Part shown: positions 36,833 through 49,700 of the stretch, piece after piece
Layout of the letters: every line of letters begins with the position of its first letter
Numbering within the stretch: position 1 is the stretch's first letter
Assembly: GCF_947623445.1 (NCBI RefSeq)
Contig: NC_135243.1
Span: 15,254,501-15,318,500 of the forward strand
From: Clavelina lepadiformis
Taxonomy: Eukaryota; Chordata; Ascidiacea; Aplousobranchia; Clavelinidae
Reading direction: 5' to 3'
Length of the DNA: 64,000 nucleotides
Position numbers and translations under genes: made by a program
The notes under the pieces: generated by a model
What the model was told of the DNA's origin: nothing
What the model saw: the letters and a program-made list of their open reading frames with translations, nothing else
Databases searched by the model: none

Positions 36833-37486
36833 TGCAGAGCGAAAGTTACGATGCTAACCGTTGTAGTAGTAGCACTATAAAAACAAATGCTCACGAACAG
36901 TTAACCAGCAGAAAAAAGCGGCAAAGCCCAAGGGCTTAAAACATGCAAGATAACAATAATGCAATTGTGCTATATGATGATAGGTTTGCATGGCCACCAA
37001 CCCACAAAATAATTCCTAAGTTTAACGAATTTAAGGCCAAAATAGCACAAACCACGAAACAACTACACTGTTGGAAGATGTAGAGGACATGCTCCCTAAC
37101 ATTAAAAACATGCTTATTAATAACCGAAATAAATATAAATTGACATGGCTAGATTAAAATGACAATAAATATCTTAAGTACAGAACAAATGGATGTTTAA
37201 AGAAAAGAGCAAAAAGAAACTTCTTCCTAGGGACCGAAATCTCGTTTAATTAGTGACTTACATGGTTCAATGGGAAAAGGTGCGGTTTTCTAATCCCGAT
37301 ACCTTTCAACAAACTTCAATGTCTTTCAGTTTCAGCTGATAACCGGGCGACTTGGATAGCCACATTTTCACCCATAGACAAAAATTTCTTTATGTTACAC
37401 ATCTTGAAATTTCCATGATCGTTGCCCACGCGGTATTGCACCCACGAGCGCTTACTTTGCCCAAACAATTTCAGAATGTTTAGGCA
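36833..37486. other. Intergenic stretch with a short nardilysin-exon-like patch
   Basis: Contains the reversed GGGCTTTGCCGC motif at about 36915 and, at 37249-37284, a 36-bp patch nearly identical to the ISDLYGSTGKG-coding part of NRDC exon 1 (43820s). Flanking sequence does not extend the match obviously. Confidence 0.4.
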
Positions 37487-38006
37487 GGGGTCGGCAACCT
37501 TTTGCACTTAAAGAGCCATTTTAACCGATATTCCACAAAATAAAAATCACTGGGAGCCGCAAAACTATTTTCACAATAAAACGAAAACGACACTCTGTAA
37601 CAAAACTGTCATGTGTCGCATTTATAAAAGCAGTTAATTCAGTAAGATTTAATTAATGTGATTAGGCCTACTATAATGTGCTCAGTGAGATAAAGACGCG
37701 AGTGTTCTTCTGTTTGTTTCTACACTGTTATTTTGTTAAACACTTTAATTAAACACGAAAAGTGAGGCCAAAAAGAAACGCCTAAAATGGTTACATGTTT
37801 AAATCGCACATGTTTATTCTGTTTTGTGTTTAAATGTTGTACGTGTTTACTAACTAGGTGTTTATTATCTTTGGTGTTTATGTTTGAATGTTGTACGTAT
37901 TTACTAACTAGGTGTTTACTATTTTATTCGTATTGTCACTTGGCAGTCAAAATTTCCAAAATAGCGTTTATTACAGCAGCGCAACAGAAACAAGGCAGGT
38001 ACAATC

Positions 38007-38135
38007 ACGGGCGCCAGAATTATTTTTGGCAGGGGGCAAAATTCGAAAAAAGGACACTTTTTGAATGTCATTTTGGAAAATAAAGAAAGAAAAGGGGGCG
38101 ATGGCCTCTCTGCCCTTCCTCTTCTGGCACCCGTG
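38007..38135. mobile_element. Small MITE nested in the 4.1-kb element
   Basis: 129 bp with inverted ends CACGGGCGCCAGAA / (reversed) CACGGGTGCCAGAA and G-rich/C-rich inner flanks. Superfamily not assigned. Confidence 0.6.
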
Positions 38136-38321
38136 AGTAATAATAATTGCTGCAATAAGTTTAGTGTAAAATCATTACTCATAATGTTCCATGTTCATAT
38201 TGTTCACATACTTCTCAAAGAAGACGTATTTGGAGGACTTATGATAACCAGACAGACTATCCTTCAAGAGATGAGCTTGTAAAAAACCCAAAATAGGGTA
38301 AACCTTTGGGTATTGCAATTG

Positions 38322-39333
38322 CTAAGCATAATAACAACCGATAAGTTGCATTAAATAGCCTAACACCACCCTCGAATCGTTGTTACATCTGACGTGGATT
38401 GAATCAGCAACAATGAATGTTTTCATGGTTCCGGCTTCGTTGTAAGAAACAAGCAAACTTGGCGGTGTTTTCTTTCTGGAGTTTAAAGTAATCCGTAATG
38501 CCTAAAAAATTAAAACAAAAATGTCAATGTATACAAATTGTTCTGTAAAACCACATGTTCTGTTCAATTGTTCTGTAAAGCAACTACAACTCACATTAAC
38601 AGTCATGAAAGACATTGCATGAAAAAGATTTGTTTTGCGGGTCGGCCAAAGTTGTTTTTGTGACCTCAAAAAGAGATTAAGTTTTTTCTCTGATGATGGA
38701 TCCTATGTCAAAAGTTTTGTTAGATTTTTACACTATTAATAATAATGACTCTATTTTTCCCTCAATATATATTAAGTGTCTCAAGATCTGAACACATTAT
38801 TCCTCAACAAAGCAATAAACTAATACACAAACAACCAAATTAGATTTTTGTTAATTGCTGGATGAATGCTCAGATTGCTCACCTCAGTCTCATGGCATTG
38901 CCGCTCAACATTGCTGTCACATTTGTTGTCTAGTGTGGTTAGCATGCTTACGCAAGCCTCTTATATCGTATTGTAATCAAATTGATAAACGTTTCTGAAT
39001 TTTTCCTCAATCTGCATAAGTTATCATCATATCAATAACCATGTTGCAGCCTCTAAACATGATCTACAACTGTATTCTCTTAAAAATGCATCAAAATCTA
39101 AAACACCTTATCATAGTTTCTTTCAAACACTGACAAAAGGCATTTGTCCTAATAATGAAAAATTTTCAATGATTCCACTAATGCATCCATCTTTACATTA
39201 AACTAATTGCTTCTTGGTGAAAGACAGACATTGGTCTTAAATACCTGTTTTAGTAGACCGTATTCCCATTCTGATTCTTCCTTTTCTAAATGTTGTCTAA
39301 TAACTTCAGTAGCCTTTTTTGTCCATTCTGAAT
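38322..39333 (-). CDS. Two splice-compatible exons of an unrecognised gene (partial)
   Basis: Exons 39333-39245 and 38501-38322 have TAG acceptors and a CAG|GTATTT donor, join in phase 0 and end at a TAG stop (38322-38324). The product is helical and charged (WTKKATEVIRQHLEKEES) followed by a beta-rich tail (TPPSLLVSYNEAGTMKTFIV). I do not recognise the family. Possible upstream exons are 39489-39380 (an ESESSKDVPQAKKKDSD region after a CTGCAG acceptor) and 39882-39785 (start MLKRSHPPVPSHSKQPSS), but no good donor closes the first of these, so they are left out. The whole lies between the two ends of the hAT-like element 37487-41615: either a captured host gene fragment or a host gene bracketed by two elements. 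Confidence 0.4.
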
Positions 39334-40852
39334 CTACAGTGATTACAAATATAAAACTAAACAATATAGCTTTTAAAACAGTAGTGAGATGTAATCATTA
39401 TTTAAGCTTTTTGATAAGGTATCAGAATCTTTCTTCTTGGCCTGAGGAACGTCTTTGGAAGACTCGGACTCGGCAATGATTCCTCCACTCTCTGCAGTTT
39501 TCCACAAAAACTCAATTTTCATTTGTTTATAAATTGAATTTTCAAACGTATTGACCAACCCTGACACTGCTTACCGGGACCAGAAGAGTAAAGGTTAATA
39601 ATGCCTTACCCAAGAACATTACAAAAGTAGTAACACTGGACATTTGCAATAAGTCCGCATTGTTTGAACCTGGTGCTAAGCCAATCCACCACTGAAGCAA
39701 CACTTTTTGGCATGCACAGTATATTTTAAAATTAACTCAATATTGTTAATAATATAAATTTCATGTGGATCAAAAATACATAATTCTGCATCACCTGCCA
39801 GCAGTCTTTGTAGCTGAAGGAAACCTAATGATGAGGGTTGTTTACTATGTGATGGCACAGGTGGATGGCTTCTCTTCAACATAAGTTTCTAAGCTTTTAC
39901 AATAACTTTCTACAGAAAACGCCTGAAGAAACAGCTTAGTATAGACTGTTATAGCCTACTGCGTACAAAAATATTTTATAATGTAGGAAATTTATGATTA
40001 CAATTATTAGGCTACAACAATTTTCTTACTACTAAATTATCAAAATCAAATGCTTACCGAAGGCCAATGCCTTGCCCAAGAGCATTAAAACGGTATGGCA
40101 CCACCGGGTATCGAAAACATGCTATAAGTAGGCCAATTTGTTATTGTCTGTAACTCTGTAAACCTTTCTGCCTGCATGGAATATAGGCCTATAGGCCTAG
40201 CTTGTAGTAACAAACCTGAACCATACAGCGAAATACGTTACACCAGGCTACCTATATAGGCTACAGAAAATAAACTGTGACAATAAGCTACAGCCCTACG
40301 AAACGTCATAAAACAATTCGCTGTCTTTATGTAAGCTGATTAGCTGAAAAGAGGATTCAGATTTTAGAGATAGCTTGTAGCTGCCTGAAGGAGGAAATGC
40401 GCGCCCATATTTTTGACAATGGTAGAACTTAACATATTATTTCATAGAACTTAAAATAATTTTGAAATGGTAAACTCGCTGAATAAAAAACAAATAAAAA
40501 CAACAATTACTTGTTCTAATGTAAAAAAAATACGTTTAATGTAATGTTATGAAAGTTTTTTTATTTTAATATTTTAGATTTTGAGTTATTTAAACATGGA
40601 ATAAATAGTTATAACCTACTATTTTCAGATACACATTCTACATTATATGAACAAACGTTATTCAGACGTTCCACTAACTGATGGTGAACGCTTGTCATTT
40701 ACCTTTCAATCAAACGACGAGAAGAGAACGCCCACGTTAGGCCATGCCCGAGTAATTTTAAACTTTGATGGGCAAAGTATGGTAATTGGTTTTTCACCCT
40801 CCATTCCTGGGTGAATGGCTTTACTTGAAAACCAATCACAGCCAGTGGCGTA

Positions 40853-41010
40853 GCCGGAAAAAAATTGGGGGGGGGGTCAAATATTTCATGAGATTATAAA
40901 GAGAACTATACAAATTGTTGGTTTTAAGACACCGCCACCCGATGTAGAAACCTATAGACACAAAATATGGGGGCGGGGTGGCCAAGGCCCCTTTCACCTC
41001 TTTGAAATAT
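40853..41010. mobile_element. MITE fragment (AGTGGCGTAGCCGG end)
   Basis: AGTGGCGTAGCCGGAAAAAA followed by a G run is the end of a MITE type common in animal genomes; a GGGGCGGGGTGGCC stretch ~120 bp later may be its other subterminal part. Right end unclear. Confidence 0.4.
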
Positions 41011-41615
41011 AGCCTACAGTAAGGCCTGAACAATACAATTTAGTGTTCAGCCACTCCATACAGGAAAATTTTTAAAACGACTTCAAGTTGCCAACTTTAA
41101 ACCTAAGAATTGAGTCCGAGATACAAATTTATACTGAACAATAGCTCGTGTAATTGGGTAATGCGAACAAGTCTAAAGCATATAGTACCGAACTGTTTTT
41201 GATAGATTCTTTCTAAAGCAAGTTAAAGTATAAGATATAATTCAATAAAACTCATCAAAATAAACACATTCCTCCTAAACACCTTTTTGTTTGACACATT
41301 TTGTAATCTTTGTGTTATGTGTTTAACATTTAAACGCCTAAAGCGTGGAAAAAGTGTAGAATAGGCATAAATCATTATTAAACGTGTCATGGATTGTGGT
41401 GTTTAACCCATAAAGTGTTTAAATTTTGTCAAATTAACAAAATCTATACACTTAAACACATAATTAAACACTTTAACATGTTTAAAGAAGTAAAATTGTG
41501 TTTAAATTTTAAACACATGAATGACAGTGTACTGTAGCAATAAAATTAACAAGAGCCGCATCAGAAGGATGAAAGAGCCGCATGCGGCTCCGGAGCCGCA
41601 GGTTGCCGACCCCTG

Positions 41616-42440
41616 GTTTAGGGTAAGGTAATGTGAACTAAACAGAGAAAACTGTAGGTTTGACTCTAATACACAACAATTTTACTGGATGTCAACAAAT
41701 TGTTATGTTCTTTTATTAATTATATTGAAGCTAACTAAGTTTTTTACAGATAGGTTAATCAATAATGTCACAAAAGTGGAGAAAAACAACTATAACATGG
41801 TATGATAAAATCTTTATCTTCACTGAAGAAATTTCTTGCACAACTTAAACCCTGTAACGAAAAGTGGTGTATGGTACCTTAACCTGTAAGGTTTGCCCAC
41901 TTCACTACAAAGTCTGTTTACTTGTGTATATCTCAACAGTGAACTTTGATAGACTTCAGCAATAATAACACAGGAATGACAACTGTATAATCTGATTATA
42001 TTGAAGCTTCTTTGAACGAATACATCAAGATAAAACATTGTTACAGCAACAGCATAAAGACATGTTGCGGCGTTGAACGTAATAGCCAAAAAGAGCTGAA
42101 TAAATCAAAATGTACACACAGTAAGTACGAAGCAATCGATTACGTCACGCAGTGTTATGCTTCACTGATTCGATAGATGAGAATTCTATGTCGTACACAA
42201 TTTTATATTATATTAATTGATATAATTATTACAACCCGATGATGTTCCGTCAATGCCTGATCCTCAGTTAATGAGATAGCTATTGTTCAAGTTCCGACTG
42301 TAACACATTTATTATTTTCTTTTTTGGTTTTCTCCATATTATTGTCTGAATTTAGAACGACTTTTTCATTTGTGACGTGGCATCTAAAATTTGTGGTGTG
42401 TGACAAAGTTACTTTAAGCAAAGATGAAAACGAAATAATG
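41616..42440. other. Intergenic stretch with one unrecognised open frame
   Basis: On the minus strand 42089-41820 is open for 89 codons with a hydrophobic N-terminus (ATG at 42087-42089). No family recognised and no splice partner found; likely chance, but it is head-to-head with NRDC and could be checked against transcripts. Confidence 0.3.
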
Positions 42441-43474
42441 GCAAAATATGCATCAGTTGACAACAAAACCTCTTAAATCAAAAATTTACGGCTTATCTTG
42501 CCTTTATCCTTTAATTCCATACCAATATTTTGCATATTACCTTCAATATGGGGCTAAACTTATTGCTAATTAAATAAGATTCCGCATTGACAAAACATAA
42601 AATTTTTCCATACGCTTGTTAATTTATCACTCTAAAATAGAAAGTTTGCCGGTATTATTTATTATTTTAAGCTCAAAATAATTAGCGACTTAACTTTTGT
42701 CTTCACCGCTCGCCCAACGGTCACTTGCATTAATAAGGGTCAAACTACGCATCAACCACAGCGGATAGAAAACTCACTTTCCGCAAAAAATATTCAAATA
42801 ATTTTTTTATTACACTTGTTTATCAATCACTCTAGAATCTAGATTAAACAACCATTAAAGTTGCTTGCATTATTTTTCATTTTATACTCAAACTAATTGT
42901 CGTTTTGACGTTGGTCCTCACCGCTCGGAAGCCGTAATTTGCATCGATATGGGCAAAATTATGCTTCATATATTACGGTTCGAAAAATCACTTTCCGAAA
43001 AAGTTATTCAAATTTTTTTTTCAATAAACCAATTTATCAATCAATATATATTGAAAAAACTATTTAAATTTAGTTACGGTTGATCCGTACTGCTAGCAAA
43101 ACTTCATCCCTACTGATACCCATATTTACACCCGATTCGTCTGCTTTCCGCCCATTAAAATGGGTGAAAATGCGGTAATATTTTCCCATTCGAATGGCAG
43201 GAAGTATGCCTTTCTTACCCTAAAGTAAGATATATGCATTAGGAATGGGGAGATGTTAACTTCGGCAGAAATATGGTTTGTGGGAAACCCCATTGCTGAA
43301 AGTAGGTCCATTTTAATGGGTGGAAAGTAGACCAATGGGGTGATATTTAGCAGCATATTGAAGATAACATGCGAAATATTTGTATATACAGTACGAATCT
43401 AAACGATGAACTGGCAAAATAAGCTGTAAATTTTGATTTAAGATGTTTTGTTGTCAACTGATTGATATTTTGCT
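42441..43474. mobile_element. Element with about 60-bp terminal inverted repeats
   Basis: Left GCAAAATATGCATCAGTTGA...ATCAAAAATTTACGGCTTATCTTGCC and right reversed GCAAAATATCAATCAGTTGA...ATCAAAATTTACAGCTTATTTTGCC match over about 60 bp. Inside are two tandem ~200-bp related units (CTCACCGCTCG and CTTCACCGCTCG) and a smaller element at 43139-43335. No coding capacity. It ends about 250 bp before the NRDC start codon. Confidence 0.75.
43139..43335. mobile_element. Small MITE nested in the 42441-43474 element
   Basis: About 24-bp inverted ends TCTGCTTTCCGCCCATTAAA / reversed TCTACTTTCCACCCATTAAA. The body is rich in CCCATT(A/C)/AATGGG palindromes. It lies near one end of the larger inverted-repeat element. 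Confidence 0.65.
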
Positions 43475-43723
43475 GTTTTATTTTAATTTACAGCTTGGTT
43501 TGAAGAAGGGTAGACGTGGGACTAATACAAGTTATTATATATAAGATATCTATGGTTTTACTTTGGTACTGCTGTTGAACCGCCACGGAATTGACGAAAA
43601 GGATTGGTATAGGCTATTAAGCTCCTTACACCTACAGTCAAGGCCCAAGGGTACGTTTTTGGTATAACGTATAGCCTTGACGTAGTAGAATTTTTTAGAG
43701 AAAGATCATCGTTCAGCATACAG

Positions 43724-46700
43724 ATGGACGCGGTCACAATTCTTCCGGAACCAGTAAAGTCGGACAGTGATCGGAAAAACTATCGGCTGGTCAAACTTGT
43801 TAGTGGTTTCCGTGTTTTAATAATTAGTGACTTATATGGTTCAACGGGAAAAGGTGTTACTGATCAAAGTTTGGACTCCGATGATTGTGATGAAGATGTG
43901 GACTGCGAAGAAGATGAGGAGGAGGGGGAAGAGTCAAGCAACAGTGAAAGCGAGAATAGTTTTGGAGAGTCTGGTAAATATAGTACTGGTATGATGATAA
44001 TCTTTATGAAGTGACTATTTCAGTGGCATCCGTTTCCCAGTGGCGCTACTGTTGTCATGCCCTTAGGCAAACCTTAACTATACTTGTTCTGTTTAATGGA
44101 CCTAGTGAACAGTTGGTTTTAAATTCAGACAACAAGATTAAAAAAAAGCAAATAATAACTGTGTGACCGTTGGAACTTCCACAGTAGTTATTTCATTACC
44201 TGCACACATTCATCTTCACTAGCCTACGTATTGCCAAACAATATAAGATAATGAACATGGAATATAAGCATAAAACTCCTTCACAACACTAATATAAAAA
44301 ATTTAGTTCGACTTACCTCAGCCTACCTATTTGTCTTTAGTTCTAAAGAAGTGCTTTTGAACCTGTGAGACTGTATGCACTAGTGCATATAACAAAAATC
44401 TAGTGTTGATGGCAAACATGGTGCAGATGAAATTCGTCTCTCTCGTTTTTGATTATTCTTGAGCAGGGGTGGGCAAACTGCTGCTCGCCGGCATGTTTTT
44501 TGTGGCTCTTCTAGTTGAATCGTAGAATTCTAAAAAAATTGTAAAGTCCACCAAGAGTACCGTTTATGAACGTTTCTGAAGTAACATTAGACATAGAATC
44601 CGACATTGTTTCAGGTTTAGATTCTATACTCTATGGCAAAGGTGGTCAAAGTGCGCCTCACCGACATGTTTTTTCTGGGTCTTTTAGCTGAAAAGTAATA
44701 TCCCAAAATTACTACTAATAATATAATAACCAAATTGACAATCATTACTGATTTTGCGGCTCGCTGGTGTTTATAGTTTTTCGCAGGTGGCTCTTTCATT
44801 GAACAATTTTGCCCACCCATGATCTTGAGCAACACGGATTGATTGTGTAAATTTGGCTTTTTCACACTTATCCTCACGTTAGAGTAGTGTTTCTCAACCT
44901 TTTTTGCCCACGGACTATTTTCCAATTAGCATAAGTATTCGCGGACTCAGATAATAGGAACAAAAATAAGTTAGTTCAACACTAAACAGTAAGATAAAAA
45001 AGCAGAAGCGATTTGTATATTGGGCACATATGCACTAAAAATCTTGTTCTTGAAATTAAACTTGTTTCTCAAATTTGTCGAAATCAGGAATTATGGTCGT
45101 TAATGCACATCTGATATCATCTTCCGGTTGAAGTTGGTTCTGGTACTTGGTTTTAACCATAGCCAAAGTTGAAAATCCAGCTTCACACAAGTATGTAGTC
45201 GGAAAAGGCAAAAGAGCTATTGTTGTTTGTTTGCAGAGGTCAGATAGATTAGGTTTCTTCGACAGAACATTCGTCCAAAATTGACTCAGAGAAACAATTT
45301 TGAACTTGTCTGTACACATCTGTCGACTTTTTTAAAACCCTTTTTACTTCCCATCATGGACGGAGCGCCATCAGCGCGAACAGACACACAGTCAGACCAC
45401 TCAAGCTGATGTTCTTTAAAGAACGAATCCACTTTCTTAAATATTTGTTCTCCAGTGGTATTTTTGGCACGTGCACGGCAAAGCAAAAACTGCTCCTCAT
45501 AGCCATTTGTGTCAATATAACGCACAAAAGCCATGAGCTGTGTATCATTCCCGACATCTGGAAAGAAACAAAAAAAGCCCTGACTCCTTTTAAAAAAGAG
45601 AAAAAAGAAGGTGATTCGCGCGACAGGAGTTGGAAGGAGAAGAGAACAAAAAATTAAGGATTTAGATTGCCACCAGCGTAACAAGAGAAATAAGCAAGGC
45701 TCTTCTTTGTCAGACTATTCTAAATTATCCTACACACCAAGGTATCTCTTGCGACCCCTACTTTTTGAGGTGAAAAGCCGTCGCGGAAATTATGACCTAT
45801 GCCTAATTATATACGGTAGTTAATGGGCATGCGGACTCACAAAAACCTTACGCGGACTCAAATGAGTCCGCGGACTCGGGGTTGAGAAACACTGCGTTAG
45901 AGGTTAGACCATGGTTGAGACAAGGTACTTTGAAATATACATTGTGCAGTTATTACAAAGCAAATGTAATTTTGTCAATATAACTTCCATGAATAAGACT
46001 GCCATTAAAAAGAGGCTCACAGTGACAAAACAAGCAACAGCAAATTAACGAAGTATGTTAAAATGACATATCAAGGCAATCTCGTTGCTTTATATTTAGT
46101 TGGAAAGTAGTCGGGCACTGTAATGGGCACAATTTTGGGTCAAAAAAGTCAAATTTTATCAATTTAGGCTAACCTAAACATGCAAACGGGAAGTTTTTAA
46201 CATGCCATTTGTTAAAGTAATCTCCAAATTGAAAAACAACACTGGCCATGCTTGCCTCTGATTGGTCTAACACGCTTTTTTAAGTTCAATTCAACAAAAT
46301 TATGGAAATCGTAAAATTTCATCATAAATGGCTCCTTGAACAAGAAAGATACAATATTGAAAAAAATTGTGATTTTCTGTGTTGCTTTGCTAAAGACTAG
46401 TTAGTTATGCATCGTAGGATTCGCCATTGTTTTCTTAGCTGTCATAGCTAGGTTATTTCACTTCTGGGGTTGTAAGTTAGCTGGCTCAATGGAAATTAAA
46501 ACAGATGCAAACAGACTGAAGTGACGAATTTAAAGTTTGTGATGCACAATCTGGTATTATGCACAAATTATGTACAAATTATTATGCACAAATTATTGTA
46601 TGTAAAGAGCGTGTACAAATTTGCCAGCCTTTGCTTGGGCAAGGACGGTTACAAAATTATGAAGTTTCGTAATATGGTATCAAATAACATTATATTGAAA

Positions 46701-49700
46701 AGTATATTTCTGTCAATGCTACCTTAAAAAAGTTGCAATTCCAGTTTATGTTTTTTTCTAGATAATGAATCACTCTTATCAATAAAAACATCCAAGCATG
46801 AGAAACCAAAAAAACAAGCTGCTGCTGCATTGTGTGTTGATGTGGGATCTTTCTCTGACCCAAGCAATTTACCAGGATTGGTACACTTCTTGGAACATAT
46901 GGTATTTATGGGTAGCTCAAAATTTCCAGATGAAAATTATTTTGATGCATTTATTCAGCGTCATGGTGGTGAAGATAATGCAAGTACTGATTGTGAGAAA
47001 ACTATTTTTCAATTTGAGATAAACCCTGCTTTCCTTAAAGAAGCATTGCTCATATGGGCTCAGTTTTTTATATGCCCTTTGCTTAAGCAGAACAGTGTTG
47101 ATCGTGAAGTTCAAGCAGTTGATTCTGAGTTTAAAATGGCAAAAATTGATGATACATGTCGCAGAGAACAAGTTGTTGCCAGCTTATGTAAGCCTAATCA
47201 TCCAACATCAAAGTTTTTATGGGGAAACGAAAAGTCTTTGAAAACAGAACCAGCAAAGCTTGGTGTTCAAGTTTATAGAGCCTTGTTTGATTTTCACAAA
47301 ATGTTCTATAATGCCAATGCCATGACATTAGCTGTACAGTCCACTGAAAGTTTGGACACATTACAAGCATGGATAGTTGAAATTTTTGGTAACTGTCGGA
47401 ATAATCCTGAAGCTGCAAAACCAAAATTGCAGTCCAATGTGCCATATCCTAGAGAGGATTTGGATACATTTAATATTTGTCATATCACTCCAGTAAAGAA
47501 GTTGCAAGAACTTCATTTGACATGGTTCTTTCCACCACAAAAGGACTTTTATAAAACAAAACCATTGAAATATGCGTCATGGTTGTTAGCTCATGAAGGA
47601 AAAGGAAGCTTATTTTCTATGCTTAAAAGGAAACAATTCGCTCTTTCCTTGTCTGTGGAAACTGAGGAGGAGTACTCCTCACATGCATCATTATCAGTTG
47701 AGATAGTTTTAACAGAAAAAGGTTATGAGAACTACTTGGAGGTTTTGGACCTAACTTTTCAATATTTGGCCTTGCTAAAGAAAACTGGACCTATAGAGCA
47801 AATATATCACGAAATAAAGACGATTGAAGATATCGACTTTGCATATGATGAAGGCATTACCCCAATTTCAAATGTTGAGAACATCTGTCAGAATATGCAG
47901 CTTTATCCACCAGAAGATATTTTATCAGGTACTAAATATAGATGTGTATTTCATACATTATATAATTAGTGTTTGGCTAAATATTACTTTTAAAACTATT
48001 TTAATAAAAGGTGTTTGCAAAAATTGAATCTTTAACTTTGGTCATTTTTGGTTTTTAACATTCCAAGCTTGACAGATCTGTTGAATTTTATTTTTTCCCT
48101 TTATAAATGTATTACTTAGCTACTGCAGTGTATTGCTCAACTTATAATATGTTCTGGTGAGTTTACATCGATATTAATCTGAAGTGTTCTGTATAGGTGA
48201 CTCTGTGTTGTTCAACTATGATGTTAAAGTGATTCAAGATGTACTAGATACTCTCATACCAAGAAATTGTTTAGTTGTCAGTTATTGCCCCATTGAGAAA
48301 ATGCCTCACCCACAGGTAAGTTATTTGATTTTGCTAAAAATCTGCATTAAATTGTATATACGATGGGTTAAAGGAAAAATTTTATATTTAAACATTGAAG
48401 GAAGAACATTGGTTCGAAACAAAATACGAAGTTATTCCAGTTGAAGAACCTTATAGATCGAAATGGATTAAAGGAAAGTGTGAGCAACCCTATCAGCATT
48501 TTAACATGCCCTCCCCAAATCCATACATTCCTGAGCATTTTGACCTTGTCCAGTGTGATGACGACTTAGTATCCAAAGCAGAAAATAGTTTGGAATTTCC
48601 AAATCTCTTAGAGAACACAAGTTATAAACTATGGTTTAAACATGACCGTGAATTTTGTCTTCCCAAAGCTCACATAAAGGTGCATCTCATCAATCCATAT
48701 GCCACTTCTTCTCCCAAACATTTTGCATTTCTAGACATACTTATAAGCATTTTAGATCACAATATGTCTGAAGTAGTGTATGATGCTGGTGCTGCTTCCC
48801 TTTCATATTCTATTAAAGCAAGTTGCAGAGGTGGTTTAATCATAAGTGTAAGTTCCATGATGTATCCAATGTGATGTTATAATGGTTATTGAAATGCTCA
48901 AGTAGTTGTTAAATTATTATCTTTATGTTGTGTATTTTTTGAAATATAGTATGTGATTAGGCTTCAAATGTTTGCAGGTTTCTGGTTACAGTGACAAACT
49001 ATCCCTTCTCTTGTTTACCATACTTCAGCATTTGGTCACCTTCACTTCATCAGAAGAATTGTTTGAGCAGCACAAAGATCATATCAGAAGAGCATATTTT
49101 AATGAAATCTTGAGTCCAAAGAAATTGTGTAAAGATATACGACTTTCTGTTTTGGAAAAATTAAGATTTCCTCTATTAGACAAGTACAATGCATCTGAAA
49201 GCTTACAGAACAATGGTTTAGTATGTTTTGCTAAAAGTTATATTGGATCTTTTCATATAGAAGGTCTTGTGCAGGGTAATTACTCCAAAGCAACAGCTGT
49301 GTCCATCTTTGACCAAATTGCTGATATCTTGAAATGTAAATGCATCTCTGAGATAGATGTTCCGTGCCAGCGTATACTGAAGGTTCCATGTAAACCTGGC
49401 ATCATCAAAATAAGATCTTTCAATGAAGAAGATGATAATTCAGTTATCACACATTATCTGCAGTGTGGTCTGAATGATGTATACCATTGCATTTTAATGG
49501 AACTCTTAAGCATGATAATGAGTGAACCATGTTTTAATATTCTTCGTACCAAAAAGCAACTCGGCTACAGTGTGTATGTACAAGATCATAATACTGCAAA
49601 TGTGTTAGGCTTTTCTGTCAATGTCCAAACACAGAACAGCAAATTTTCAGTGGAGTATATTGCAGCAACAATGCTAACCTTTCTCACCTATGATTTTCGT

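Larger units (their letters stand above)
37487..41615. mobile_element. 4.1-kb hAT-like element with dense subterminal repeats
   Basis: Ends CAGGGGTCGGCAACCTTTTG and (reversed) CAGGGGTCGGCAACCTGCGG, each followed by AGAGCC(G/A)C motifs. GTTTAGG directly adjoins both outer borders, consistent with an 8-bp target duplication that has lost one base. Within 450 bp of each end there are seven to eight copies of GTGTTTA/TAAACAC, resembling subterminal transposase-binding repeats of hAT elements. No transposase is visible; instead the middle carries spliced-gene-like exons (38322-39333), a small MITE (38007-38135) and a fragment of another element near 40850. Confidence 0.65.

Noticed and set aside
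39380..39882. Two possible upstream exons of the unrecognised gene at 38322-39333
   Set aside because: Acceptor of one and start of the other look reasonable, but no donor closes the phase into the exon at 39333.
44617..44925. 102-codon open frame on the minus strand
   Set aside because: It runs through the end of a non-coding hAT MITE and its flank; the same sequence in other copies is not open.
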